Notes under the pieces: generated by a model | Databases searched by the model: none | What the model saw: the letters and a program-made list of their open reading frames with translations, nothing else | Told to the model about the DNA's origin: nothing | Shown: piece by piece, positions 40,795 through 51,590 of the stretch | How positions within the stretch are numbered: the stretch's first letter is position 1 | How the letters are laid out: each line of letters starts with the position of its first letter | Made by a program: the position numbers and the translations under genes | Assembly: GCA_947462335.1 (NCBI GenBank) | Contig: OX381713.1 | Coordinates: 18,220,381-18,284,380, forward strand | DNA: 64,000 nt | From: Harmothoe impar | Lineage: Eukaryota > Annelida > Polychaeta > Phyllodocida > Polynoidae | Reading direction: 5' to 3'

Positions 40795-41504
40795 AGTAGT
40801 ATAGTATGTATCGGAACGGGACTATAGTTAAGTACTGTTTATTACTCAATCGACCTGCAGCCAATCAGAGGCCTCCCTTTTGGCGGGAAATTCAAAAGCA
40901 GCCAATGAGAGGCCTCCCTTTTGGCGGGAAATTCAAATAGGTCACGTGACCGGAAGTGACCTACTTCCGGTCACGTGACCTTTGGGCGGGAAATTCAAAT
41001 AGGTCACGTGACCGGAAGTGACCTACTTAAGAGGGTCACGTGACCACCATGTTGGCGGGAAATTCAAATAGGTCACGTGACGGGAAGTGACCTACTTAAG
41101 GGGGTCACGTGACTACTAGGTTGGCTTTCAAAATAAGTCACTTGAGATTTTGATGGATAAATAAATTTAAAAAAAGAAAAAAAAAGCAAGCTGAAAAAAG
41201 CTTGCTAAAAAATAATTTAAAAATGTGGCTCTTTTTTTCTAGGGGGGGAGGGGCACTCTGGGGGGCACTCTTTAAGATGCATGGGGGGGGGAGGGGGGGA
41301 GGGGGGGGGAGGGGCAGGGTTTTTTAAGAGTGAGACTCGCTTCTCTGCCCTCTCTAAAAGAGAGGGCAGAGAGGCGAGTCTACTTACCATGAAAGGTATC
41401 ATGATTGCGTTTATGATGATGTGCATCATGATGTGACTATCTTACAACCCTATGAGAAATAAGCAAGACATGGGCGTACTTACACGGGCTATTTGTAAAC
41501 TAAT
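40795..41504. repeat. Left terminal inverted repeat of the 14.9-kb element
   Basis: From the outside in: a promoter-like motif array (40,855-41,115), an A-rich stretch with a GCAAGC/GCTTGC hairpin (about 41,187-41,207), a polypurine G-run tract (41,238-41,320), a strong hairpin of GACTCGC..CTCTGCCCTCTCT arms (41,333-41,380), and a region including GCATCATGATG palindromes. A 70-codon frame repeated in both arms simply follows the near-identity. Confidence 0.9.
40855..41115. promoter_or_regulatory. Array of CCAAT, E2F-like, GTCACGTGAC and ETS-like motifs (left arm)
   Basis: Within 260 bp there are two CCAAT boxes (40,861; 40,902), four copies of GGCGGGAAATTCAAA preceded by TTT or T (about 40,880; 40,922; 40,985; 41,053; consensus E2F is TTTSSCGC or the TTTGGCGGGAAA type), six GTCACGTGAC palindromic E-boxes (40,941; 40,970; 41,003; 41,035; 41,072; 41,104) and CCGGAAGTG ETS-like sites next to some of them. 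The motifs repeat as a module. Activity is inferred, not shown. Confidence 0.6.
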
Positions 41505-43136
41505 GAATGTGACTTCTTCGTTAAAATCAGTATCTACAACTCTTTTAAGCCTAAGGCTTTTTCTTGAGTTTATTCTTTTGTTCAATTTCGGGCCCACCTC
41601 AAAAGAGGAATAGGCCCTCTGTAGCACTTGTCGCTTGCTCATCAATCAGAGCCGGGGTGTAGAAGGCCCCTGCCCTGTCGGGTACGTTCTCCCTCTGGTA
41701 CGTTTTTGGTTAGTTTGGAGCTCTCAGTCGACTGTCTTATCCACCTTAAAAAAACCAGACTTTCGGTGTCTCATGATAAAACTGGTGCCTTATACTAAGT
41801 GCTGGATTACTTTCTCATTTTTTTAGTGTTCTATCCGATGCTTATTTAATTTTTGCACTGATAAAAACGGTTAGCTTGTACAAACACGCGGTCTATTTAA
41901 GTGTTAAGTGTAGAAAATGAACAGAACAGTGCACAGAAAATAGAGCTACCGACTACATTTCGCCCAGTCACTCAGCGGAGAACAAAAGAACTACTGACGT
42001 AGTGTACCCGCTATTCCGACAGTTGGCGCCACCGTTATACTTTTCCCGCGTGCGACATGAAGCCCTGGGGCGGGTACTGGCTGTTTTGGTTGTAGGTACC
42101 GAAACATAAAAAACTACAGCCAGCCCAATGTCATGGTGAGACAGCTCTCTTATTTTTACCTTGAGTAGCGTCCGTAGGGCCTATGACAAAACTTAGTCCC
42201 GTACACTGAGCAGCTTGAGGTCTGAAGGCTCATACAGAAAAATGTGTGGGTGTGTGGGTGTGTGGGTTGCTTTACGCCTTAGTTAACAGCTATGGTCATT
42301 TCAAGAGCGGTGATGGTGATCGAATCTATTGGCCCTTTTACCGAGACAAGGGTTCTTTTACATCCCACACTACATAGCAGAGAGACGTCTAGCAGCCCCT
42401 AGAGGCCCCGCAGGGGGCTCGAGAGGTGCCGTGGAGAAGAGCAGATATCCACGAGAGGCCACGCCAACAACCAAATTCTATCTTTATCCCGCGAGAAAAG
42501 GAGATAAGAGTCAAGGTTATGAACTATCAAAAGATTTTAGAGTAAATTAAGTTATGAGATATTAATATAATGTACATATCTAGGGCCCGATATAGGGCCT
42601 CTGCAGATCCCCCTTCAGGGCCCCGATCCATGAGGCCTTAGAAACGGAGCTGGGTCATGTAACCAAGGGAGATCAGCAGTTGTTGATGTCGGCGCTGCCG
42701 ATAACGCTGGTAAATGACCGTTTTACTCATGTTTAGAGTCAGAATAGCTTGAGTATTACTTGAATATCGAAGAGTAGAGGTCAAATTACCCCAGACAAGG
42801 TGTTTCCATCTAGAAATTCTCGACAGTATTTCCGAAAATTGCAAATATTGGTCCCAGCCCCACGGGGCCCCATACCGAGTATTAAAAGTTTGAGATGCAA
42901 CTTTCATTCATGCTGTTGACCAATCAGGGGGCTCTGTTTTTACGACCTTGACTACATAGTAAAAGTGATTGACAACGTCAGATATCACTTGACGACGTCA
43001 AATATCGATCTGATATTTGATCCCTTGATATTTGATTCAAAACCCACATCGAGTGGGATAAAGCCTTTTATCATCTTTTGATTGTGAGGCATACACTTTT
43101 CTTACACACAACAGCTGTCATCTATCAAGGGGCTCT

Positions 43137-43362
43137 GGATAGGGGGTCCCCATGTCGAATGTCGATCTTAGAAAATGACCATGTCACATGACAATGTCAC
43201 TTAATAATGTTCATATCCCATGTCGATTTTAAGAAATGTTCATGTCACCTGTCACTATGATTTTTTGGGCCTCATGTCACTTGTCATTAGACCTCATGTC
43301 GTTTGTCGATTATAAGAAATGGTCATGTCACCATATCGAATTTAGCGGTCCACACCCATTAT
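43137..43362. repeat. ACATG / ATTTTAAGAAATG repeat
   Basis: Begins GGGGGTCCCCATGTCG and ends GAATTTAGCGGTCCACACCC, the same borders as the intron-4 copy at 30,715. Confidence 0.75.
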
Positions 43363-43572
43363 CAAGTGTCAGGGCATGTTGGCTGCTTGAACACGTAGTC
43401 TGTCATCACCCTTGTTTCTGTGCCTTATCTAAACAGGCAATTAGTGGCCGCTAGCCGAGAGTACCTCCCTGGTCGCCTCTCCCGAATCTGCTAGACGTCT
43501 CACTGATAGGAGTGTGTGGGTGTGTGGGTCTGTGTGTGTCTGTTCGGTCTGTGTGTGCACGCGTCTTGCACT

Positions 43573-43661
43573 CTAGTCTTGCGGACCACTGTTAAGCCTG
43601 TGGTTGGAGAGCGCGACATAGCCGCTTGCTACACTCTCTAAACAGAGGTCCGCAAGACTAG
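43573..43661. repeat. Inverted repeat with 15-bp perfect arms
   Basis: CTAGTCTTGCGGACC at 43,573-43,587 pairs with GGTCCGCAAGACTAG at 43,647-43,661, with 59 bp between. Confidence 0.7.
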
Positions 43662-44499
43662 GCCGGATCGCGCTCTTGCTTAAAGGTGCACCTCAACTCA
43701 GTGCGCCTTTAACAGCCGCCCCAAATAGGTGAAGTTCTTGACGCGGCACAGCGCCTCCCACCAGTAGCCAATCAGCGCGCCGAACGCCGGACACACCTCC
43801 ACCGTGTGAGCCTCTAAGTAGGTCACACGAATCATACTAAGATACCGATCTCTTCTGTCGGTTCGTCGCGGTGGCCGTGAGTGATCGCACGGTCGCCAAG
43901 ATTCACTGCCTTGATTGGCAGAGGGGGGGGCTGATTACCCCCCGTCGGATGAATTGCGGCGAAACCATAATCAATTTTTCGCTGTTTTAGATAAAAGAGA
44001 TCCAGAGCTATCCGCTCGTCCAAGAATTATTTTTCTATCAGCCCGGGATCACCCTCAAATTAAGGCCTAAAGTCCAAAAACCCAAAATTTTTTCCCTATG
44101 GGATTTCAGTGTCTAAGCGTTTTTTGCAGCCCCAAGGAGCAGCTCACGGGCTCGAACCCTGTAAACGCTTTGACGCGCTTTCGTCGCCTTAGGCGACGTA
44201 GACCTACCCTATTTTTTTTTGGACCATGTTACCTGAACACGGATTATTTTTTTGTTTGGCCCAATGAGCTCACAGCTAGACTAGATACCTTATGTTTTGG
44301 ATTGGAGAAATCAGCAGAGCAATAAAAAGCGCGGTGAGGCTAGTGTGGCCCCTGTGAGTTGTAAAATTGGTGCTAAATGTGGTAACCAGGCAGATGCTGA
44401 GTTCATTGATATTGTCCGTTAATGATACTTAAGGTGGGTGTTGTCTAAAGTTTTAATTGATATTACCAATGTGGCCAATAATGACTTCACAGTTGGGGC

Positions 44500-45060
44500 C
44501 CTCGCCCGCAGGTCCCAGATTCAGGGTATTCTTTGTTTATTGTGTGGCCCCTAAAGAGGGGCCGACTAACTCTTTAGAGTTAGTTAGATGCTGCCACTGT
44601 GCTATGCAACAGCAGCTATTAATTACGCTTCATGTTGGGCGGCATGGATCACTTGATGGGTGATACCTCAAAGCTCAAACACGGCAGAGCCGTGTGTGGC
44701 ATGCGAGGACCAGTGGGTCAGGGGTGATCCGTTGCAAACAGAATGCTGATCCGTGTGAGGTTCTGACTTTCTATAGTTTTTTATAAAGCCTTAGATATGG
44801 TGTGGTATTTTTCATCTCGCTATAGTTTAGTTGGTATTTAAGGAAACCGCCTCATTTCTATCAGAAATACACAATATTGAATTGTTTTTTATATTTTAAT
44901 ATATTAGAAGCGCGCTTTGTTGCCTATGTAGCTCATTATGCGTTGAAATGTTCGCGAGCATCGTAGGAATGTACAAAACCCCTATTGTGGCACCATCTGA
45001 CGAAAGAGCGGAGAACTATACTAGCGCGTTTCGTTATTCACATCTTTTGACAGGGACTTG
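44500..45060. repeat. Repeat unit U, diverged copy 1
   Basis: Shares with copies 2 and 3 the order TATTCTTTGTTTATTGTGTGG, the hairpin GGCCCCTAAAGAGGGGCC (44,546-44,563), TTAGATATGGTG, CTATAGTTTAGTTG, TCTATCAGAAATACACA and GAGCGGAGAACTATACTAG. A separate insertion-like TCTTTAGAGTTAG follows the hairpin. Confidence 0.75.
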
Positions 45061-45524
45061 GTTGGTGGCTTTACGCCCTAATTAACAGCTGAAGTCATTT
45101 CAAGGGGGGTGATAGTGATCGAATCTATGGATACCTGAGGGTGGAAAGCACACACCCTACACTTTTACCGAGGCAATGGTGGTGCTGCTCAAAGGGTGTG
45201 GCGAGCTAGACTGGAGGATGTAATAACTAAGCAGCAGAAGGACCAAAAAGACAATCTCGTAGTAGTAGGTCTACTTAGATCTTGAGTAGCCGCCCTTGTG
45301 GTTATAATTACCTAGACTAGTTGGCTCTGCCAGCCTGGTCAAGTGAAAATTGGTAAGGAGACTATGAACTAAGCTAACATCTCATAAGTATTAGTTACCA
45401 CCCCCTCACACCCGTTTAACAACGGATTCAGGGTCTAATTATGGAGACCCTAGAGTAAGATTAACAATATATCCCAATGTCTGTAGTAGACATTTACGAC
45501 ATGCAACCTGCCCCCTAGAAGGGA

Positions 45525-46203
45525 TAGATCTGACCACAAGTCCGCAATATGGGACTCCCCCTCTGAGAGTATCAAGGTTTGCGTATAGTCTCTTGCAGGT
45601 TAATCTGTTATCTACCCCTTTGTCGACTTCGCCAAAATCCTGGGAGATTCACTTTAAACCTAAGGTCTACCCTTTTTATTCTTTGTTTATTGTGTGGCCC
45701 CTAAAGAGGGGCCGCGGTGTTGATTAATTACACCACATGTTAAGCAACATGAGATCAAACCTTCCTCAAAAGCGACAAGGCTCAGAGTCCTGTTGGACGG
45801 GAACCCTGTGTGGCATTTGAAGACGAATGGTTGAGTGATCTGTTGCAGATGCCGTTCCGTGAGAAGTTCTGACTTTATATAGCTTTTATATCGCTTTAGA
45901 TATGGTGTAGTATTTTCAATCTCACTATAGTTTAGTTGATATTTCAAAGAATCTGCCTCATTCTATCAGAAATACACAGCGTTGACATGTTTCTTATATT
46001 CAATATATTAGAAGTGTGCTTTGTTGCTTATTATAGGTCATTATGCGTTTAAAATGTTCGCGAGTATCGTGGAAATGTACAAAAACCCTATTGTGGCGTC
46101 ATCTGACGAAAAGAGCGGAGAACTACACTAGAGCATGTAATGGCTAGACCAGCAGGCGGCAGCAGAGTGGTCAAAAGACAATCTCGTAGTAGTAGGTCTA
46201 CTT
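45525..46203. repeat. Repeat unit U, copy 2
   Basis: Very close to copy 3 (51,760-52,435): same start CCACAAGTCCGCAATATGG, same hairpin (45,696-45,713), same end TCGTAGTAGTAGGTCTACTT. LINE copy 2 is inserted right at the end of this unit, splitting it from copy 3. Confidence 0.85.
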
Positions 46204-46737
46204 TTTTAGTTTGAAATGTCTTTATTCCACCATAGAGAAACATTGAAGTGTGCATCCAGTAGCATGTCATGATTACATTTCAATAGAGTATACGGGTATA
46301 CCGGTAAGCACGCATTGCGCTAAATGAGGTACCGGTAGTTTCAGATATGAAAATACAATTCACGACAGGTAGCATGATACATAGATATCAAACAGGGTTT
46401 AGCAAAAATAAATAAATTAGGTGAAAAGACTGGTTGTATCCTTCATCCCCACTGAAGGATCAGTGTTGTGGGTTGATACTTCGGGATAAACCTAGTGATT
46501 AACTAAAGACGGGTAATGACACTGAAATTGTGTATGAAAAAATAGATAAACAAGGATACCGTTTCCTATTGATATGGGGGTAGTTTACAGGAGATTGCTT
46601 CAAGCAAATGATTTGACATCTAGAAGATTTACAATTGTGACAAATGGGAAAGAAATATTTCAGGGAAAATAAAGTGGTAGTGTATTAGCTAGCAGAGGAA
46701 GAAGTAAGTAGCAAGGGGGGGGGGGGAGATTTCAGTG

Positions 46738-49647
46738 TTACCAAAGCCTAGGTATTACCGGGCCACCAGGGATCTTGGATTTCAAGTCCCTAGTAGTCTC
46801 ACATTTAAACAATTCAAGAGTAGCAGCATTTCTTCTTAAGGTTGTTAAACCATTCCAGCTATTGGCACCAAAGTACTCTACGCTGTTTTCATAGGCTGAT
46901 CCATTTGCTTGGATGACCTTACACATGGGGGCTGCAAAAGCTCTGGTTGGTCTAGACCTTGTATCTCTGTACATGAGACTTTGAGCTCTGATATACATAT
47001 AGTTTAATACATGAGCAAATCGTCTATCACTTAAATAATTAATTTTAGCATCTTTATGTACAATGTCAGTCGGTGTTAGGTGAGGGTATTTTAAACAAAT
47101 TTTCAGACAGTGATTTTGGGCATATTGAAGCGGTTTCAAATACTTATCAGCTGTTGTATGAAACAGAATGTCGGCATAGTCAAGATACGGTAAAATTGTT
47201 GCTTTAAATATACGTACAGCCAGTATTGCATCTAGAAAAGGTCTCAATAGACACAGCTTGTATGTCTTATAGGCGACAGTCTTAGCAATAAATTTCAGAT
47301 GGAGATTATAATTTAATAGCGGATCTAGGATTACTCCCAGATATTTATAACTCGGAACTACCTGTAACTTAACTTCGTCTAATGAAAGATTAACATCAAG
47401 AGTGTTTAATTTACGGTTACTGGCAGCGAAAATCATTAACTTGGTCTTTGTTATATTAACAGAAAGTTTATTCTGTTGACACCATGTAAGATAACAGTCT
47501 AAATCCTCTTGTAAAAGACGCTGGGCTAGCTCAAAATCATGGTTGGCCGTGTAAATAACAGTATCGTCCGCATACAATTTAATTTTACAGTTTTTTATAC
47601 ATTTTATGACATCATTTACATACAATAAAAATAATAAAGGGCCTAAAATAGAACCCTGTGGGACACCGCAGACCACTCTCTCACCCGCCGACAAAGAGCC
47701 ATTACAGAAAACTGTTTGGTGACGTTCGCTCAGATAGCTTTCAAACCAGTGGTAGTTGTCTGACCTAATGCCGTAATGTTCAATTTTTAAAAGCAGGACA
47801 GAGTGATCTACGGTGTCGAAAGCCTTTCTTAAATCTATAAAGGCAGCAATAGTGTTATTGGCTATATTCAGTTCTCTCTTTATGTCATCTGTAAATTTGG
47901 CGAGTGTGTTAATTGTACTATGACCTGGCCTGAACCCACCTTGGTCCTTCGTTAAAATATTTTCACGAGTTAAAAAACCATAAACTCTATTGTGTACAAT
48001 TTTTTCTAGTAGTTTACAAGGTAGAGGTAATAATGAGATAGGCCTATAATTATTAACAAGTTTGGTATCACCTGATTTGGGGATTGGCGTAACTTTAGAA
48101 ATTTTCCAAGAATGCGGTACCGTATTATGGAGGAAAGAGAGATTAAATATCTTAACAAGTTTACCTGGCATGTGCTGAAAGGCTTGTTTTAACATTTTTG
48201 AGGAGACATTATCAATGGCTGAAGATTTGTTGACATTAATATCATTTATTAATTTAGAGACTTCCTGAATATTTGTGAGAAAAGGTTCAATGTAGTTTAC
48301 TGAACGGTCATCATATTGTTTCCAAGGAACATGTAAATCTTTAGCCAAATTAGGACCAATTTTCGTGAAATATTGATTTATAAAATCAGAGGTGTTAGCC
48401 TCAGGAACTGGAATTCCTGTCTCGTGGTCAATGAGAGAAATATTTTTCTTTCTACATGGTTGCCCGGGAATTAAATTATTAAGTATCCTCCAGAATTGTT
48501 TGTGATCCTTTCCATGGTCAGCGAGCAATTCCTTAAAATAACTTTTCCTCATACGTTCAACTTTCTTATTTGAGGCATTCTTGGCCTTGTCGGCAATTTC
48601 CCAGTCCCTATCTAGGCCTGACATTCTAGCTATACCAGCTTTAACATTTTTGTCACGTATATGCTCATAAGTATCCTGGGTCATCCAGGGGTCTCTGTGT
48701 TTGGGTACCTCAAAAGTGTGTAAGGGACAATGTTTGTCCAAAGTATGTGTCACTGCATTTAAAAATTCAGACCAGGATGTCTCAACGTCATTTGATAAGT
48801 CAAAAATGTCCCAGTTGTATGAGTCAAGTTCACGCTTAAAAGTATCATCAGACATTTTTGAATATGAGCGACCCAGAATTTCAATTTTTTCTTGCTTAAA
48901 TTGTATTTTTTTTCGAATTAAGTAGATCGGAAAGTGGTCTGAAATGTATATGTTAAGAACTCCAGTTTTAATATAATTTCTGCGTAAATTTGTAAATATT
49001 AGATCTAAAGTGGCATTTTTCCTTGTGGACTCAGCAATTTCCTGAGACATTCCAATAAGCTTCATCTTGTTTAACAATTGATTTACGAGGTCGTCATCTT
49101 CTTTAACATTAAAATTGAAATCACCCATAATTATAAATTCATACTCCTCTCTATCTTCAATACCTGAGAGGGCCTCAATAAAACTATTAATAAATGTTTG
49201 CTTATCTCCGTCGGTAGGACGATATACATTTACCAGTACAATTTTCTTCATCATAGGTTTACATATTAATACATTTTGTACCTCCAGTTGCTCATCAGAT
49301 ATATGAAGCGAAGGGAAAAAATTATTCTCATGGTTAACATAGTGCTTTATATAAGTACATACACCTCCACCGGTTTTTATACCTCCATTTACAACGATCT
49401 GTCTATCGAGTCTGTACCGGGTATATCCCATAAACTGAAAATCTCCCTCGTCATCTTCGGATTTAAACCAAGATTCGGAAAAACATAAGACCTCAAGGTT
49501 AGCACAGACCAGCTCGGTACAAATAGAAGCATAGTTTGATTTAATACTTCTAGCATTGAGATGTAGGAATCTGAGGCCTTTGGCTCCCCCCAGGTCACTC
49601 ATGCTACCTACAGCAGTGGCTGTGATCAAAGGTACCTTCAGTACCAC
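46738..49647 (-). CDS. LINE copy 2 ORF2: APE endonuclease + reverse transcriptase, 969 aa, intact
   Basis: Nicks target DNA and reverse-transcribes element RNA at the nick. The endonuclease spans about residues 25-240: HLNARSIKS, CFSESWFKS (catalytic Glu), VYRPTDGD, IIMGDFNFN and YISDHFPIYL. A linker with KQFWRILNNLIPG follows. The reverse transcriptase spans about 490-790: NYRPISLLPLPCK, DQGGFRPGHST, AAFIDLRKAFDTVDH (catalytic Asp), GVPQGSILGPLLFL, KLYADDTVIY (catalytic YADD), KTKLMIF and YKYLGVILDP. The C-terminal tail has an LQYAQNHCLKICLKYPHLTP segment matching copy 1. No RNase H or zinc knuckle was seen. Length and order fit Jockey/CR1/L2-like elements. The 5' neighbour is ORF1 (333-bp spacer). 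All catalytic blocks are present and no stop interrupts them, so the protein may be active if ORF1 is. Confidence 0.95.
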   Translation of the reverse strand: MVLKVPLITATAVGSMSDLGGAKGLRFLHLNARSIKSNYASICTELVCANLEVLCFSESWFKSEDDEGDFQFMGYTRYRLDRQIVVNGGIKTGGGVCTYIKHYVNHENNFFPSLHISDEQLEVQNVLICKPMMKKIVLVNVYRPTDGDKQTFINSFIEALSGIEDREEYEFIIMGDFNFNVKEDDDLVNQLLNKMKLIGMSQEIAESTRKNATLDLIFTNLRRNYIKTGVLNIYISDHFPIYLIRKKIQFKQEKIEILGRSYSKMSDDTFKRELDSYNWDIFDLSNDVETSWSEFLNAVTHTLDKHCPLHTFEVPKHRDPWMTQDTYEHIRDKNVKAGIARMSGLDRDWEIADKAKNASNKKVERMRKSYFKELLADHGKDHKQFWRILNNLIPGQPCRKKNISLIDHETGIPVPEANTSDFINQYFTKIGPNLAKDLHVPWKQYDDRSVNYIEPFLTNIQEVSKLINDINVNKSSAIDNVSSKMLKQAFQHMPGKLVKIFNLSFLHNTVPHSWKISKVTPIPKSGDTKLVNNYRPISLLPLPCKLLEKIVHNRVYGFLTRENILTKDQGGFRPGHSTINTLAKFTDDIKRELNIANNTIAAFIDLRKAFDTVDHSVLLLKIEHYGIRSDNYHWFESYLSERHQTVFCNGSLSAGERVVCGVPQGSILGPLLFLLYVNDVIKCIKNCKIKLYADDTVIYTANHDFELAQRLLQEDLDCYLTWCQQNKLSVNITKTKLMIFAASNRKLNTLDVNLSLDEVKLQVVPSYKYLGVILDPLLNYNLHLKFIAKTVAYKTYKLCLLRPFLDAILAVRIFKATILPYLDYADILFHTTADKYLKPLQYAQNHCLKICLKYPHLTPTDIVHKDAKINYLSDRRFAHVLNYMYIRAQSLMYRDTRSRPTRAFAAPMCKVIQANGSAYENSVEYFGANSWNGLTTLRRNAATLELFKCETTRDLKSKIPGGPVIPRLW

Positions 49648-49980
49648 ATATTTTGTGTTTGACCATGGCTGATGTATGAGTTATATACAATAAACAATTT
49701 CCTATGTTTACCAATGTGTGTACAATTATACTACGTATTTCATAAGGGGCATAGGCCTTTATGCCACCCCTTTGTGAAAAATACATGTTTAGTGATGGCA
49801 TGGATTAAGGAGATACAAATGGAGGTTTGACTACCGGTAGGTTTAATCCAAGACTATAAGTTTTATATTTATAATATAAATTACAGTTGCAATTCGCTAC
49901 TCTATCTAAAGTCATAAAATGTAACAGATATAAAGGCACATGATAGAGAAAACAGGATAGCCAGTTGAGAGAGTTCATAT

Positions 49981-51590
49981 TTAGTCGTCTTCAGTTTGGT
50001 TTTCTGGCGCCACTGCAGGTGGTGGTTGGGGTTGGTCGACTTCATTTCGCTCCCTCTCCGTCTTGAGACGTCTTGCCTCTTCCTTCGTCATAAGTGGGGG
50101 TTCCAGGGTGTGTTGGTACCTGAGCTGCATTAACATCTCGCCTAGCCTGTTTCCCAAAGTAACATTCTCTATTGTTATTTGATCCTTTTGGCCTAGGTGG
50201 AGGCCACAACCATATGTAGAATCAAGGGTGGCTTCATATAATTGTTTACCCTGAGTGTCTTTGAGGGTCTGGAGACGAGCAGGGTCGCTAAATTTAATTT
50301 CTTGAAGTTTTACCATCACGTCCTCCTCCATGTCATACCACTCCTGCGTCCTTTTACAGTTCTTAGCGGCGAACATGGAGTCCATAGGGGTCTTAGCTGT
50401 CATGACCCTCCTATGGACATTCTGTTGATTGGATACTATGCACATTTTACTGCAGAAGGCGCGTTCAGTCGAGTCGAATGTCTGCCCCTCGAATTTGATT
50501 TCGCACTTAAACAGGTTGCTAAAGGTCGCATGTGGACTCTGGAAAGCTATGCCATCCGGGGTATCAATCATCTTGGCTGCAGTTAGGGTGAGCCCAAAGG
50601 GTATCTGATCAATTTCAGAGTGCTTGTATTGGTGCCCTGCAATTATAATGGCTGTACCGCGTACTGAAGCTTCAATGTTTTTTGACCTGGCCAAAGCTTG
50701 GAGAGCTCTGAGGTCCCTTTGTTTGATCTTGTCATCAGGAGGCATATCATCGGACATGTGGATACCTTTCCATTGGGCAAGGTCTTTCAGCTGCTTGATG
50801 TGCACAAAAATCATGGATTTGTACAGAGGCGAGTTAAATACGATCACTACCTGCCTAGGCCTAGTCTGGAAGTTTCTGCGCTGTGCACCCCTTCCTCCGG
50901 CTACCAGGGGGGGGGGGGGGGGTTTTGTCTCTTGCCCCTACGGTAGATAGATTCAACTACATTGTTGGTATGGGGTAGTTTTAGATCCTTGAAGAGTTGG
51001 TCAACTGTTTCTCGTAGTGACTGTGGCCTGTCTTCTTTAAGACCCTCCATTATTAAGACTTTACGTCTTTCACGAGCCTCCAGACGTGCAAATTTATCAG
51101 TATGAGTGTCATTGTCACCTTGTAGCTGAGCATTGGATGCACTGATGACCTCTATGTCGTCCTGGTTAGTCTCAATTGCTGTTTCAAGACCGTTTGCCTT
51201 GACGTTAATTTGACCTAGTTTGACAGTGATATCATCGAACGCGGTCTTCGCCTTCCCAAGAAGTGACTCGTTTGTCGCCACTCTTTTTTCAATTGCATCA
51301 ACAAGGCCCAGTGTACGGGCCGCTATTGTTTCCTGGACTGCTTGTCGGCCGTCTAGCTCATTAATTTTGGCAATTATTTCAGCTGGGGTTGAGGAATTAG
51401 AGAGGATTGGAAGAAAAACCTTTTGCGTATCGCTATTGTTGTTGTTTTCAGGTCCCGCGTCCGCCATGTTGGATTTCTTGTGCGTCCGCTTCCGGTCTGG
51501 TAAGCTCTGTAGTGGCTCTCTATTTGTCGAATTTCTCGTCTGCCTGTTGGTTTTTTGGGACATTTGCTCGAATAGATAGGTTCTTAACAC
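49981..51590 (-). pseudogene. LINE copy 2 ORF1 with coiled coil, RRM-like region and NADAR domain; one-base frameshift at a G16 run
   Basis: The upstream frame (51,590-50,901) holds a basic start, a likely native ATG at MADAGPENNNN (Kozak-like AACATGG, near 51,465), a long coiled coil (ETIAARTLGLVDAIEKRV... to LEARERRKV) and the first RRM strand KVLIMEGLKED. It ends at a C16 run (plus-strand G16, 50,907-50,922). A run of 17 would join it to the next frame, which continues to 49,981. That part carries the rest of the RRM-like and L1-type domains (FNSPLYKSMIFVH, DDKIKQRDLRALQ, IPFGLTLT) and a NADAR domain at about 50,116-50,565: FQSPHATFSNLFKC, FDSTERAFCSK, EIKFSDPARLQTLKDT, LYEATLDSTYGCGLHLG and GNRLGEMLMQLR. 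The Asp before (Y/W)G is present, but Trp is Tyr. The frameshift may be an assembly or sequencing slip, polymorphism, or programmed slippage. Confidence 0.8.

Larger units (their letters stand above)
41505..44499. other. Interior of the 14.9-kb element, left part; no gene recognised
   Basis: Contents: a 42,268-42,350 segment (CTTTACGCC.TAGTTAACAGC) that recurs at 45,068-45,180; an ACATG repeat (43,137-43,362); a GT-rich run and a 15-bp inverted repeat (CTAGTCTTGCGGACC) at 43,573-43,661; a CCCTATGGGATTTCAGTG sequence at 44,094-44,111 resembling a lone CACTG transposon end. No protein family was identified. Confidence 0.4.

Noticed and set aside
41217..41429. 70-codon frame in both arms of the 14.9-kb element
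   Set aside because: Conservation is explained by the near-identity of the inverted repeats; the frame runs through the G-run tract and has no family resemblance.
43690..43815. Minus-strand frame with FGALIGYWWEALCRVKNF as an exon
   Set aside because: No splice sites, start or family match; the CCAATCAGCGCG sequence there could equally be a promoter or chance.
44094..44111. CCCTATGGGATTTCAGTG as the right end of another CACTG element
   Set aside because: No matching CACTG left end with the same flank was found within reach, so it is only a possible solo end.
44130..44175. tRNA-like T arm (GGGCTCGAACCC) on the minus strand
   Set aside because: No A-box, D arm or acceptor stem at the right distance.
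45696..45713. Histone mRNA 3' stem-loop
   Set aside because: Stem is 7 bp of G/C with an AAAG (or CTTT) loop and does not match the GGYYCTTTTMAGRRCC consensus; no histone frame upstream.
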